Assembly: GCA_946807835.1 (NCBI GenBank)
Contig: OX327683.1
Location: forward strand, 2,857,001 to 2,921,000
Direction: 5' to 3'
Origin: Ailanthus altissimus
Taxonomy: Eukaryota > Streptophyta > Magnoliopsida > Sapindales > Simaroubaceae
Length of the DNA: 64,000 nucleotides
Shown piece after piece: positions 1 to 11,890 of this stretch; within the stretch, counting starts at the first letter, position 1; every line of letters starts with the position of its first letter. A model generated the notes under the pieces. It was not told the origin of the DNA. It saw nothing but the letters and a program-made list of their open reading frames with translations, and made no database searches. Position numbers and translations under genes: made by a program.

Positions 1-1831
1 ACAATAGACAAGACTTAAATAAAAGGATTATTATCATCTAAGTTAAATTAATCTTACTCTCTAGTTTTGATCTAAATCATTATTCATTCAAATAATGTGT
101 ATTATGAAGCATTAGAAAGTTTTTTTTTTTAAGATTCTATATAAAATGAGCGAAAAGCCAATAATTCACTTTGGAATACATTTTCTTTTAATTGTGAAGG
201 AAAAAGAACACGCATTCTTAAAAATAAAAGTTTAATCAAAATTATATCCAAAGAAAAGGGACTTAAATATAAAATTCCTAAAAAAATTAGGAAATAATTG
301 ATTGACTAATTTATGACCGTGCATTTTGGAAACTTAAACTATAGAATTTGAGCTTGATTTAGAGAGATCATATTTTTGACATAAAATGTAGCATAGAGTT
401 CATTGATAATTTCCAAACGATATATTATATTATATGTGCGATTCTAATATTGGTAACTCAAATTATTTTAGAATAAATTTCGAAACTTCAACCTTTCTAA
501 TACAAGAGTACACACCCACACTTTGAGATTACCTAATCAGTGCATAATATTTAGGAATTTCAAATATGATACTCGAAGTTTCATAATGTAAATGTAAAAA
601 TTATAGGTTAAAGTTTAGGGGTAAAAAAGATTGCTTTTTAAAAAGTTATACAATCAATTTTACATCCGTTAAATAATATTAAAATCTGTTTTAACATGTG
701 TTGGCTTAATATTTGTTTTTTAAACTATTGATATTGCATTAATAATCTATTAAAATAAAGATTAAACAACAATTAAAATAAGATCTTACATTCACACTAA
801 CACATTCAAATATAAACTTTTTTTAAATTACTGATATTACATTAAAAATCTACTAATACAAGAACTAAAAAATAATTAATATAAAATTTCACTTCCATAC
901 TAATAATTTTCACTTCGACGCTAATGCGTACCCAAAAATAGACTCCATAAAATAACTATGAACCCCACAAAAAGAGTATAAACACCCACAAAGAGAAAAT
1001 AAAACCTATTACTACAAGAGCATACTCGAAACTTAAACCTCCAAATCAAAAAGTGAAATAATTACTGTTAGAGTAAGCAAGTGCGCTGGCCTGACTTTTT
1101 GAGAGTCATGATATATATATACAAGTGGTGCAAATTAAAGTAGTAAAAGAGAGAGAGAGAGAGAAAAAAAAAAAAGAAAATTAAATTTGGAATGATATGA
1201 TAGTCTTAGAAAAAGACAAACCTTATGTAATCTATGAGACTTTGCATGTGCACCATCATTGTCTCTTCACTTTAAAAGGTATAAGGAGAATTTGAACACA
1301 CAACTTGTTCAAATTGAAGCCGACATACCGTGCTTCTAATAGATTTACTCAAAAAGATTGAGATATATCCATGGCATATGCCAATTTTATATTCTTTTAA
1401 AAACAATTGTCTTTTTTGAAATGCTTACATTTTTCTACTCCCATATGCATATACGTATGTTAGAAATTTTTTTAGGATGTATCGAGATTAAGCTCACTTA
1501 TAATCTATTTAGGAATAGAATCAAAATTGAATTAGTAGAGAGTTAAAATATTAATATTAAATTTTTTTAAGGTAAAGTCTATATCATGAGGAAATTATAA
1601 TGTCAAAATTGAAATTTTAGTGGAGCTAAAACATAAAAATTAGAACTTGAAGGAATATATAAATAACCATCGATCATTGAAAAAAAACTTTTTGAGGCCA
1701 TATTTTGACTCTTTAACTCTCGAAATGAATAAAAATCTATTCAGACTCAAATCTCCACCATTTATGTAGAAATGAAGATGCATTTTATTGCAAGTTCTTT
1801 TGTCATTTGAAAATAGAATAAAAAATAAGTA
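1..1831. repeat. Non-coding 1.8 kb segment, near-identical copy at 25.6-27.4 kb
   Basis: AT-rich non-coding DNA. From about base 28 to 1831 it is matched almost base for base by 25622-27443, which lies inside the 5' LTR of the chromovirus remnant. Differences are scattered single bases and small indels, for example in the homopolymer near 120-133. A GA microsatellite followed by an A run near 1148-1175 is present in both copies. The short reading frame at 1358-1546 has a twin at 26972-27160, but that only reflects the duplication; I see no sign of selection on it. This copy probably is the source, because it lies in plain intergenic DNA while the other interrupts an LTR. The true left end may lie before the window. 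Confidence 0.85.
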
Positions 1832-2330
1832 AATGAAAGAATTAAAATATCTCGAAAACTTAAAATCAAAAAGGTGTCAAAATATGGATAAATTTATCAG
1901 AATGGCAAGATAAATTAAGGTGTCAAAATACACGTAAATAGACATCTATTGTTTCATTGGTAACAATATTTTTCTCACACAAAAGTAAACACCTTATACG
2001 ATGTATAAAAGGAGGTCATTTCTGTCCAAATCGGACTATAGAACTCTCGTTTAAATTAAGAGGTATGTTTATTTGAACTTAGATGATTTTTAAAGGATGT
2101 TTTAACATATGGTTTATAGTTATTAATCTTTTATTAATATATGCTTATTCATTCATTATACATTTATATATGTGTTCCTCTAGAGTTACACTTGCCAAAA
2201 ATCTTTGAGTCTCTTTTAATATGTGTAAGTTATTATCCAGTTAATAAAATTATTCTTTTGTTAACTACCAAACCCAAATCTTGATATAGGACAACTTAAA
2301 AGTTTTTATTTTTATTTGAATTTAGTTAAA
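1832..2330. other. AT-rich spacer, nothing recognised
   Basis: No coding signal, RNA gene or repeat structure was seen. The boundary at 1831 is where similarity to the 25.6-27.4 kb copy stops. Confidence 0.5.
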
Positions 2331-2334
2331 GTTT

Positions 2335-3365
2335 TTTTAATTTAGTTGTAGCTTTTGTGTTAGTTTTTCAGTTCGAGTCACATTTTATTATCCTTGGATT
2401 ATTAAGATTTTGAGCTTATTTAAGTAGGATTAGGATTAATCATTTATAAGTAGACTTGTAATCTCGTTAGTTTTTTAATGCTTTAAATAATAGTTTCCTT
2501 CTTTTATTTTTGTTATAGGATAGCAATTTTGAATCTCGTAGTCAAGTTATTTAGACAAGAGTGACGTTTAGTTTCGTTTCATAGAAGGGTAACTTGCCAA
2601 TCTATTCACTGCGTCAAAGAACTGCTAGGTTACTATCTTCGAAGGTTTGACAACATAAAATATCTTATTTCCGCACCCTCCTATGTTTTTTTTATATGCT
2701 ATTATAATTAATATCACATTAATCAGATTACACTACTAATGTTAATATCAAACTATATTATTAGGATTATAAAAAACAAGATGTATAACATTGAGCATAC
2801 TCCACTTTAACTATAAAGCTCGAATGAAATGAAAAAAAAAAGCTTATACTCTTAAATATTTTATTGGGCTTAAACTCTCGACTTAAGTTAAGGAGTTATA
2901 CAGTATTGACATTTTATTGGGCTTAAACTCTCGACTTAAGTCAATGAATTATACAGTAATTACTATTGTCCTACATTAAAGTAGAAATTTTTATTTTTCT
3001 TTGAGTTATGTATTATTTTGATTGGGTTTGCTTTGTTAGGTCTTTATATTTTGATCTTTTTTTATAGGTTAAATCAAGATAAAATTATTTATTATATTTG
3101 AGTAAGTTTAAGAATAGTCTACTATAAATAAGATTGTAATCTCATTAGTTCTTAACGCTTTTGAATATAAAATAATATTTCTCCTTCTTATGTTCATTTG
3201 ATGATAGTTACGTAAAATCAAAGTCATTTGAGTTAGAATGGCATTTTGTTTCATCTAATAAAAAAATAACCTATCATTTAATTAAAAGATTTTCTCCAAC
3301 AATAATTTACTATTTCTCTAAGGTTTGACGACTTAAAAATACCTTATCCCGTTATCCTCCGATGT
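2335..3365 (+). repeat. Diverged direct repeat pair, LTR-like
   Basis: Two related stretches, about 2335-2690 and 2998-3365, share blocks in the same order: a 'gtaatctc[ga]ttagtt' block followed by 'ccttctt', and at the end 'aaggtttgac[ag]ac' followed by 'tccgatg' or 'tcctatg'. The layout, with a short leader-like block and a T-rich tract, resembles the R-U5 part of plant LTRs. This could be two solo LTR fragments or the ends of a deleted element. The copies are clearly diverged, so the event is old. No terminal motif or target duplication could be fixed. Confidence 0.4.
2858..2963 (+). repeat. 53 bp tandem duplication
   Basis: Two units start at 2858 and 2911, each opening with 'attttattgggcttaaact' and ending near 'atacagta'. 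They are nearly identical over the first 30 bases and diverge towards the end. The repeat lies between the two LTR-like stretches. Confidence 0.8.
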
Positions 3366-4053
3366 CAAATTTGTTTTTGCTTAAATAAAATTTAAATCAG
3401 CATAAAGATCTCCAATATATATAACATTTGTAAGCACTTATTTAGTGAAACACAATATTTATAAACATGCATAAAGAGTCCTCGACTGATGTGGATTGAA
3501 AAAAAAAAAAGCATGGACGAGAGCTATACAACATTGTTTATTCATTTTCAAACCGTATATAATATCTAATAACTTTATATAGAGTTAAAAAATGTTATAT
3601 AACTTTTGTATTTTAAAAAACGTACGAATATTCGTATTGATAATTTTGAATGGTATAAATTAATTCACTAAATTCATGTACAAAGTACCCATGAGATCAC
3701 AGATTTTCTCATCATTCTTAATATCCATAAAAATTCAAAGAATAAGCAAAATGGATTTGCGATGATCATACTAATATTTGGATTAGTGCAAGTACTCATA
3801 TATATCTTCCCTGAACACCAAAAAAGCATACATAACAAATTAAGCTTCCCAATGGTGACACAAAAAAAAAAAAAAAAAAAATACTTGGAAGCTTTTCTCC
3901 ATTTTTGTTCTTGTCGATTTTACTACAACTCAATGGACTTATTGTCCTTGAAATATAACATAGAGATACGCTTGATAATGGAAATAAGGGATGAAACAAC
4001 TCCATCCATCTATATATTCCAAAATCTTACAATAAAGAAACTAAAAAATAATG
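3366..4053. other. 3' flank of the ERF gene
   Basis: Non-coding sequence downstream of the ERF stop codon on the minus strand. It should hold the 3' UTR; a minus-strand AATAAA (plus-strand tttatt near 3538) is one possible polyadenylation signal, about 510 bases past the stop. A run of about 18 A lies near 3862-3880. The plus-strand reading frame at 3762-4262 runs antisense into the ERF exon and is not a gene. Confidence 0.4.
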
Positions 4054-6968
4054 CTACCCGTTTGGGTTATTACGATCATAGTCATCCTTCCAATAACCCT
4101 GATAATCAGAACCAGACGGGTTTTGAAAATTTGCCGAAAATCTCATCATCTCCTCTTGTTGCTGCTGCTGCTGCCGTGATGAGCCAGTGGATGATGAAAA
4201 CGTGGAAGAAGAAGAAGATGATGATGAAGAATAAGAATGGGGAGAAAAGGGTTGTTGATTAAAGAGATTTGAGGTGAAATAATTGAAACTGGCATCATCA
4301 CTCGATAGAATTTGTGCATATTGAAGCAAGTCCGGGTAAGCATTATGCTGCAGCGATGGATGAGGATTAGAAGGAGCCGCTGCCGACCTCGGATTTGGCT
4401 CGTGAAAGGCAGAGCTCGAATCCCCGCCGCCGCCCATCATGTAGACAAATTCAGTTGTCCCTTGAACTCTTTCAGGAAAATTGAGCTTAGCTTTGGTGCC
4501 TTTGAATTTTAGGGCAGCTTTATCATAAGCCATGGCTGCATCTTCGGCTGTCTCGAACGTGCCAAGCCAAACTCTGGCCGCCTTTTTAGGGTCTCGGATC
4601 TCGGCCGCCCATTTGCCCCAAGGCCTTTGCCTTACTCCTCTGTAGTGTCTGCGTTTTGTAGTTTCTTCACAAATTCATGCACATGTAGAAAGTGAAAATA
4701 TGTATAAGAACATAACCTATAGCATGCATGATGAGACTAAAAAAATCATGGAAACTAAATTATACAATTCTATCTTAAATTATTCAGACAAGTTAAATAA
4801 CCCACATGGGCACCACTAAGTCCCAAGACAAGACTAAAAATCATGCATGGAAGATTGAACAAAGTTGAGATAGATTTGAATCTAATGAAACTTTAAGGCC
4901 AAATATGATATAAGGATAAAAACTAAAACATTGTCGATTGAGACATAAGTGAGTCATAAGAGTTTGAATATAGAAATTCTGACTCTAATATTATGTTTAA
5001 GGAAATTGTCAATTATTTCTTCGTGATTTTACATTTTAATTTTTTTTTCATAGATTCTAATTTAAAGAGGTAATTTGATATAAGATATTGATACTTATTA
5101 AAAAATCAGCAAAGAAAGTAATAAAAACACAAAACCACAAGAAATAATTGGCAATTTCTCTTACCCATATGTCAGGTTAATACTACTTAACTCCAATAAT
5201 TTAAATTGGTGAAATTCATTATGATGAGCACTGGAGGCTTAGAACATTACTATTTCATTCATGCATGCACAACCTCTATGGATTCTCATGTGTGCCATGC
5301 ACTTAACGATGACTAATTAAGAAACTAAGCTTTTATTAGTGAGGCATGGATGGCACTTTCCTACTTATGTGATATTGCATTATATATTTTACAAGTAATT
5401 TTTAAATTTTAAGTCCCACACCAACTTTTGCCGAGAACTTTTTTTCTTTCTTCTCACGGCGTTTGCAATATATTAGTCTAAAAGTTAGGCAAAGCCCCCT
5501 TGAAGTTAACTTTTATAATTAATTTTCCTTTCCATCATTTGCTAGGTACAAGTCTAGAATTTTGTAAGATCTAGCTTGTGCTTTTTTCACCTTAATTTTA
5601 TTTTATTACTATTATTGTTTATGTTAAGAAGCAATGAAGAAATATAGATATCTAAGACTAGGGTATTGTCCATTGTATTTGTAGAATGAATAATATTATT
5701 TGTACAACAATTCATTATGACCATTTATAATCATAATAAATGAAAGTATTCACATATCTAGTAGCTTCAATACATGAAATGTATACATATGGCAAATGGG
5801 ATGATGTTACTAGATGACATAACAATGATTAAAATATTTTAAATTTTTCTGAAATATATAGAGGTGTTAGTGTTCAAGAAAGCCAAGAAATAGATGATAG
5901 TGTTCAAGTCATCAAAGGAACTTTAAAGCCTAAAACTTTCTTATACGCCTCAACAAAGAAGGGAAAGTGGCAAAACTACTTGTCATTTCAAGATTTGACA
6001 ATTTTTTAACCAACAAAATAGGACTAGAATTTGGAAACAAAGAAGTGATGACAAGGTTTATGGTCAAATTAAGACTGAAAAACAAAATGGAATGATAGAT
6101 ATTCTTGTAAAGAGATAGACATCGACCAAAATACAAAACACATGGATAATGATTACCATGATTAATCCACCTATATATAAAAACTTTATATTTATAGCAT
6201 TATTATTTTGTCAAAAAATTGGAATAAAGAAATGAAAATAAAACAAAGGCTCTTGTGCCTTGTAAATGGTACGACCATTTACACTTTAGAGAGAGAGCTA
6301 GTGAGATAGTTCTTTACGCAAAGTTTTGAATACATTGAACTTGCCTATCGCCTTAAAACTTTGACCGGATCTCAGCATTAAGTCGCACTGAAAAAACAGC
6401 TTTGGACAGAGATAGATCAATAGGCAAACTTTGACAAAAAGGATGAGTGATTTCACATTGAAATTACAATCAAGAAACTTCGAAAAATTCAGGCCCCATG
6501 TATTATGTATTATCCGAAACAAAAGCCTTCGAGCACGTTGTAAAAACTTTATTGGATTGTTGTGCAGATAAGGCGTGTGAGTGAGCTTATAGACTAAAGG
6601 CATGCATATATATGCATAGAAATCTAACTCAAACCCATCAATGCTAGTGAACTTTAAGCATATTTTCTCTACTTTTGGGCCAAAAAAGGGAAAAAGAAAA
6701 CCTAAGTTTTGTGACAAAAGAGGCAGTAAAATGGAATCAAATTACCTTGATCTTGAGCTTGTTGAGGTGGGTCTGGTTCTTCTTTGACGGCTGCAGGCAA
6801 ATCTGAGCCTGATGAAGGGTTTGATTCGTTGGTGCCAATCACTTGTGTAAGAGCAGAAACCATGGCAGACATGCCTGATTCAGACCAAGAAGTGAAGCTT
6901 TCATGTTCTTTCTCTTTCTCCTCCGATGCTTCCGCTGGAAGTGGCCGCTTTCCATGCCTCCGATCCAC
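4054..6968 (-). CDS. ERF113: AP2/ERF transcription factor, group X (ERF113/RAP2.6L-like), two exons
   Basis: Nuclear DNA-binding regulator expected to bind GCC-box type promoters; group X ERFs are known in stress, wounding and regeneration responses. Exon 1 is 6968-6746, ending CAAG before GTAATT. Exon 2 is 4664-4054, after a GTGAAG acceptor. The split codon is GAA, and the joined frame gives 277 residues. The AP2 domain spans about residues 81-139, beginning [19 protein letters not shown]. It has Ala14 and Asp19 of the ERF subfamily, then the [16 protein letters not shown] helix region. The N-terminus [11 protein letters not shown] and the [10 protein letters not shown] block fit group X. 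The C-terminus has [12 protein letters not shown], a poly-Ser run (220-228) and poly-Gln (239-244), as in ERF113 homologues. The start is the first ATG after a pyrimidine-rich leader. ERF114 or ERF115 orthology is the main alternative. No damage is seen; this is the only apparently intact host gene here. Confidence 0.93.
4665..6745 (-). other. Intron of the ERF gene (2081 bp)
   Basis: Bounded by GT at 6745-6744 and AG at 4666-4665 on the minus strand. The single intron just before the AP2 domain is the position usual for group X ERFs. The sequence ahead of the acceptor is poor in pyrimidines (ATGTGCATGAATTTGTGAAG), so the acceptor is chosen mainly because it keeps the frame into the RRHYRGVR motif. 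No transposon or coding domain was recognised inside. A perfect 10 bp inverted repeat lies at 6261-6283. Confidence 0.8.
6261..6283. repeat. Short perfect inverted repeat in the ERF intron
   Basis: TGTAAATGGT and ACCATTTACA are perfect reverse complements around the 3 bp loop ACG. It could fold as a small hairpin in the pre-mRNA or be a dyad protein site; no function is shown. Confidence 0.7.
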
Positions 6969-7240
6969 TTTTTCTTTTTTCTTTTCTCCAAGCTTGTAAT
7001 GTTATAATTTGATGATTTTTTTATTACATAGATATTGAAGATATATCAACTGCCACTAAGACGAGAGTGAATGTTTTGTGGAGATGTATGTTTGTTTTTG
7101 TTAGAAGGGGCTTTGTTTGCTTTGGAGATTAAGGTATGGAAATTGAGAATTGTATTGAAGAGGTAGTGTGTTGGATTTGTCGGAAAGAAGTGAGAGAGAA
7201 GAGGGAGGAATTAAAAGAGGAAAATAGGGTTTGGTGCAAG

Positions 7241-7250
7241 GGTTTTATAT
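7241..7250 (-). promoter_or_regulatory. Probable TATA box of the ERF gene
   Basis: On the minus strand this reads ATATAAAACC. It lies about 275 bases upstream of the ATG and is followed by a pyrimidine-rich stretch (CCTCCCTCTTCTCTCTCAC) typical of a plant 5' leader. That would put transcription start near 7215 and the 5' UTR at about 250 bases. Inference from position and motif only. Confidence 0.5.
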
Positions 7251-8665
7251 GTAAGTTTCTTAGTTCAATTATTTTTTTTCTTTATTTTTTTAAAGAGAAT
7301 TTGAAAAAATTACTGTTATTCCCCTTGAGTTTTTTTTTATTTATAAATATATATACCACTTTTTTTCCCAGGGTTTTTAAAAGTATTCTTTACCTCTTTT
7401 TTTGGGGAGTTCTAGAAAAAGAAACGGTACTGAAAATATTATTAAAAAAGATAATTGATAATTTTTAAAAATTTAAAAGAAAAATAATATATATACACAT
7501 ATAAACTTAGATGGATAATAATAATTTTTTTAAAAAAATTTATCTCCTCTTTTATTAAAAAACAATATAGCTCATGTTAAGGGGTTACACCAAGTAATTG
7601 TTATGCATAATATGCTCACTAAGTGCATCTGGTATGGAAATTAAAAAGAAATATAAGCATCTCATCAAATTAATTATTTTAGAATTATGTTTTATAACTA
7701 CAATAATAATATGGTAAATGTCAGTACTTATAATCAATAATACTAATTAATATTAACTCTTCACCCTTATAAATATAAAATTAAATTATTATCTATCCCG
7801 TACGAAATCAGAGCATAAGAAACATTAAAAATATCTTATTAGCATTAACCTATTTATTTGATTAGTAATCATATTATATTATATTAATAATACTATTCTC
7901 TCAAAGACACTAATCATCAAATTATCTCATTTTCACATCAAGTATTTATTATTAGATAATTAATTTTTAAAATTATTCGTTATACTATTTTACTAATTAT
8001 TTGATATAATATTTGAGATAAAAAAATATTAAAATTAAAATTTAAAAAGTGTAATATTATTCTAATCTTTATCCTCTTACTAAAAAGTGTAATATTACTC
8101 TAATCCTTATCTTCTTATGTAAGGGTCCATTGGAATATGATGCCAATTTAAGGAGTGTTATGAAAATTTTGTTTGAAGAAAAGGACAAATTAATTGTTTT
8201 ATCTCTAAGCGTGCCCATTTTGACATATATGTCTATTTGACAAAAAAAGAAGAGAGAAATTAGCGGTGAGATTTACAAAGTGAAATATCCTTTATTTTTT
8301 AGAAATTGATCATTTAATTCTTGTTGTTTTTTAAATTAATCACTTTCCACCCTTTATTTTCAAAACATTATCTCTTTACTCACTTAAACTTTCCAACAGA
8401 AATAGAAAATTTTACTATTTCAAAAAGCAACGTTGTCATACTTTGCAAAAGACTTTGAAACTTCGAAATAAGAAGTGAGTTTTGTTAATTCTATAATAGT
8501 TTACGGGGGTAAGTGGTTAACTCTGAAAACAACTTGGGGGTAGTTTATGATTTCCTTCATTTTCATTTATGTTTAATATTTAATAATAAGATGGTTTTTC
8601 AATGAGAGAAAATGTTTGATCAAACCATCAAGAACAAAACCTTTAAAATTATTTTTGAAGTACTG
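7251..8665. other. Upstream region of the ERF gene, AT-rich spacer
   Basis: Probable distal promoter and spacer. A short imperfect tandem repeat ('aaaaagtgtaatatta[tc]tctaat') occurs at about 8043 and 8083. No coding region, RNA gene or element ends were recognised. Confidence 0.4.
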
Positions 8666-8689
8666 ATATTATATACTAATACTATAATT

Positions 8690-9150
8690 AGAAGATTGCC
8701 AAGACAAGATATTGTATTTACATATTGAAGTATGCATGAATACATATCTTATAAAAAAGAATTCACCTAACACTAAAAAATAGATTTTATGAAAAAGGAA
8801 CAAAAATCTCATAAAAAGAGGCAAAAAATCATATTCTGAAAAATAGAACTTATAAAAGTGGAACACAAATTTTAATATAAAAGAAAAGAGATCCTTTTAT
8901 AAAAGAGAAATATAAACTCTATAAAAGAGAGAAGAAAAGACTCTTTCATAAAAAAGAAATGTAAATCCAATAAAAGATGAAAGAAAATAAAATTATTATA
9001 TTATAAAAAATACAAACCTCGTAAAAGAATGAAAGAACTCATATCTTATACTGAAAAATAGAATTTATAAAAAAGGAACAAACGACAACAAAAAAAAAAA
9101 AGATCATTTCTTAAAAGAGAAATACATACTCCCATAAAGGAGAAAAACAT
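8690..9150 (+). repeat. Degenerate AT-rich minisatellite
   Basis: Variants of 'cataaaa[ag]gag' alternating with 'gaaatata[ac]act' and 'tgaaaaatagaa' recur every 35-50 bases. Units are too diverged to give a clean period. No coding capacity. Confidence 0.5.
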
Positions 9151-11595
9151 TATTTCACTACCTTATTATTAGTTAAGATTCGATCCTCCACAAAATTAGA
9201 GAGAAACACATTTGACCACTCTGGCCATGTTCAACAAAATATTTAAATTAATTTAGAAGAATGTGTGAAAGCAAATAAATGAGGGGGGCCGAAGTGTACA
9301 TAAAACAAAAATACTGGATCAAAATTGTAATACAAATCTATCGTTTTCAAATTGTAATAACCAGACAAAAAGTGAAAGGTGCTGATTCACGTTAAACAGA
9401 GATCTTAACACTTTAGTATAATTTCTTTAATTGTCCGTTACTATAATAAATTGTCTTTTTTACAATTAGCTTTTTCATTCTTTTTTTTTTTTTTTGACAC
9501 TGACAATTAGATTGAATCGTCACCGATATTGAATGAATGAATGGACAAATTTCTTTAATTTTGAGAATTTTTTTTTAAAAAAAAACCCATTTCATGTTGG
9601 CTTGTCTTTGATGATCCACAAACCTACTCAAGTTTGGCCGATGGCCGACCAAACATTTGCTTTAATTTAACGGCACCGGCTCGGTCGAATTCCGGCCCAA
9701 ACACTTACTCTTTTCTTTAAAAAAAAAAAATGTAAATCACGTTTATAACCTTTTATTATTATTATTTTTTCTAATATGTCTATAAATTAAATAATGTTAT
9801 ACTTTTCAAATATTATTTTAATTTTTTTTAATAATATGTTAAGTAATTATTAAATAATAAAATAATATAATAAATAATTTTAAAACTTAAATTATTTTAT
9901 TACTCAATAATTATTTAACTCATTAATTTAAAATAAAATTTAAAATATCATTTGATAAGTGTTGTATTTGCTCAAAGAGATAGATCAGAAATATTAAATT
10001 AAAAATAATTAAAATTAAAAATTTTACTAATTACACCATATCTTGTTTCGTATATACTAATTTTTTTTCTTAAATATTTTAAAATTAGTCATTGCTTTTT
10101 TTTGAACGATTTTTTTAAGAGAAAATAATGCTTAAAAGTGATACTAAAAAATGATTAATTCTCTCTTAAAGTGGGTAACGGATAATTTTAAAATATTCAA
10201 AGAAATAAAATGGTATATATGAAAAAATTAAGAGAGTAATAATAGTTTTCTCTAAATAAAATTAATGAGAATACAATCTCGAGAGAGATAACAATGATTT
10301 TGCAATATCTCATGCATCATGAGATTTATGGTAAAGATAACAACTATAAAACTTTCAAAGCTGCAATTTTTTAGTAAAAAATTATGAGTTCTGTTAGTTA
10401 TAATAAGCAGCAATACATTAAATAAATACTATATAATTCATTGATGCTAACAAATTCTAATTTCCAACACTTTAGAAGAGTACAATATTCAAGTCAACAA
10501 TTGCAAAATATATATATATATATGAATAAAATTGAGACATAGAACACAATTTCTATTGTGTCATGAGCTTAATTACAATATGTGAATTCTGACTTTGATA
10601 TATACTAATCTTGAATTTTTATCCAAAACTTAACTTTTTTGGACCATATAATTAATAACTATATATGGTAGGTCTTGTATTCAAACTCTTAGGTGTCATA
10701 TTAATTATAAATGTATTATTGTAGAGAAAATTAATTATCAATGCATTATTGTAGATAAAATTTGTTTCGTATAGATATTTGTGCTAAAAAAACCTTTAAA
10801 CCCGTGTTTGAGATTGTGGTAAATCTTTAAAAAAATGTTTGTTTTTTAAATTGCGACCTAAAAATATATTTGATAAAAAATTAAAAAAATTACAAATTTC
10901 TAATTTAATCTCTAATTTTAGTTGAACTACTCAATCAATCTTGTAAATATTTTTTAAATATCTTGATTAGTTTATGTTTTTGAAAAACTAATGTCTAAAG
11001 TTTATTTGTTTAAAGGCTGTAAGGTAAATTTGATCAAATAGAAAATCCTTTACTAAGATTAATTAGATATATCAATTTGTTTTATTACTTTTAAAAAGCA
11101 TATTTCAAACATTATTTTTTATCAGAAGGAATTAATTAAAGCATTTAGAAAAATATAGAGACTAATAGTTCAACAAAATTTCAATGATTAAATTAGTAAT
11201 TTATATGAAAGTAATTATTGAAGAACTAGATTCTCAAATAATCTAATTTTATAATAAAATTTAAATTTTTTTTGGATATATTCTATAAAAAAAATTGAGA
11301 AAAAAGCATTTTTTTTTTTAAGAAAGAGGTATCTTTGAATAATTTATATGGTCCCCTTATACACAATACCTAGAATTATAGGGAGAGAAAAAAGTGAAGT
11401 TAACGCCACATAATGAACGAATGAAGACAAAGAACTTGAAAATTTTAATATTGATTTGCAAGTCAGCAACTTTGGATTTCATGCACATGCAATTTGCAAA
11501 CACAGACAAAGCAATACACAAATACACACACTCTCTCTCTCTGACAAATTAAAACAACTTCCTAGAAAGTGAGAAAAAAAAAAGGATTTTAAAGC
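9151..11595. other. AT-rich intergenic DNA
   Basis: Nothing coding was recognised. A small GC-richer patch with short inverted motifs (ggccgatggccgacc) lies near 9637-9652, and a TA microsatellite at about 10507-10522. A CT run near 11530-11541 is simple repeat. Confidence 0.4.
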
Positions 11596-11599
11596 TTCT

Positions 11600-11890
11600 T
11601 TTCTTTTTTAAACAATATAAGTATTATAAAACTCAAATTTCAATATTACAATGCAATAAAGCAGTATAATATTAATCTTTTATAATTAGAAGAAAATAAA
11701 TAACCTCCGATTAGTATAATATCAGCTATTTACAATCAAAATTAATTGGAAATAAACAATTTTCAGTTCATATAGTAGCAACTCTCCATAATCAAAGATA
11801 AATAAATAACTAAAAGAATTTCAGCCTAATTCAAATTTAGCATCTCAATAATTGAAGTGATAGCACAAATTATTGAGCCACAGATGATCA
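11600..11890. repeat. Dispersed degenerate repeat, related to 47990-48440
   Basis: Contains short recurring phrases such as 'agaaaataaataacct' and 'caatattacaatg', ending with 'tagcacaaattattgagccac'. The block at 47990-48440 has the same phrases in the same order and a similar end ('tagcatcaatcattaggccac'). A family of dispersed plant repeats is likely, but I cannot name it. Confidence 0.45.

Noticed and set aside
1358..1546. 62-residue frame with a near-identical twin at 26972-27160
   Set aside because: Conservation is explained by recent duplication of the whole 1.8 kb segment; no start context or domain.
20..3700. Search for a host gene left of ERF
   Set aside because: No frame above 62 residues and no exon-like GC rise; only repeats were found.
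3762..4262. Open frame of 166 residues on the plus strand
   Set aside because: It lies antisense to exon 2 of the ERF gene; its length comes from the repetitive Ser/Gln codons of that exon.
6298..6717. 139-residue minus-strand frame
   Set aside because: Falls inside the ERF intron and has no recognisable domain.
7136..7468. 110-residue plus-strand frame
   Set aside because: It overlaps the presumed ERF promoter and leader and has Leu/Phe/Lys-rich composition typical of AT-rich noise.
9637..9652. GC-rich inverted motif ggccgatggccgacc
   Set aside because: Imperfect and short; no wider structure around it.
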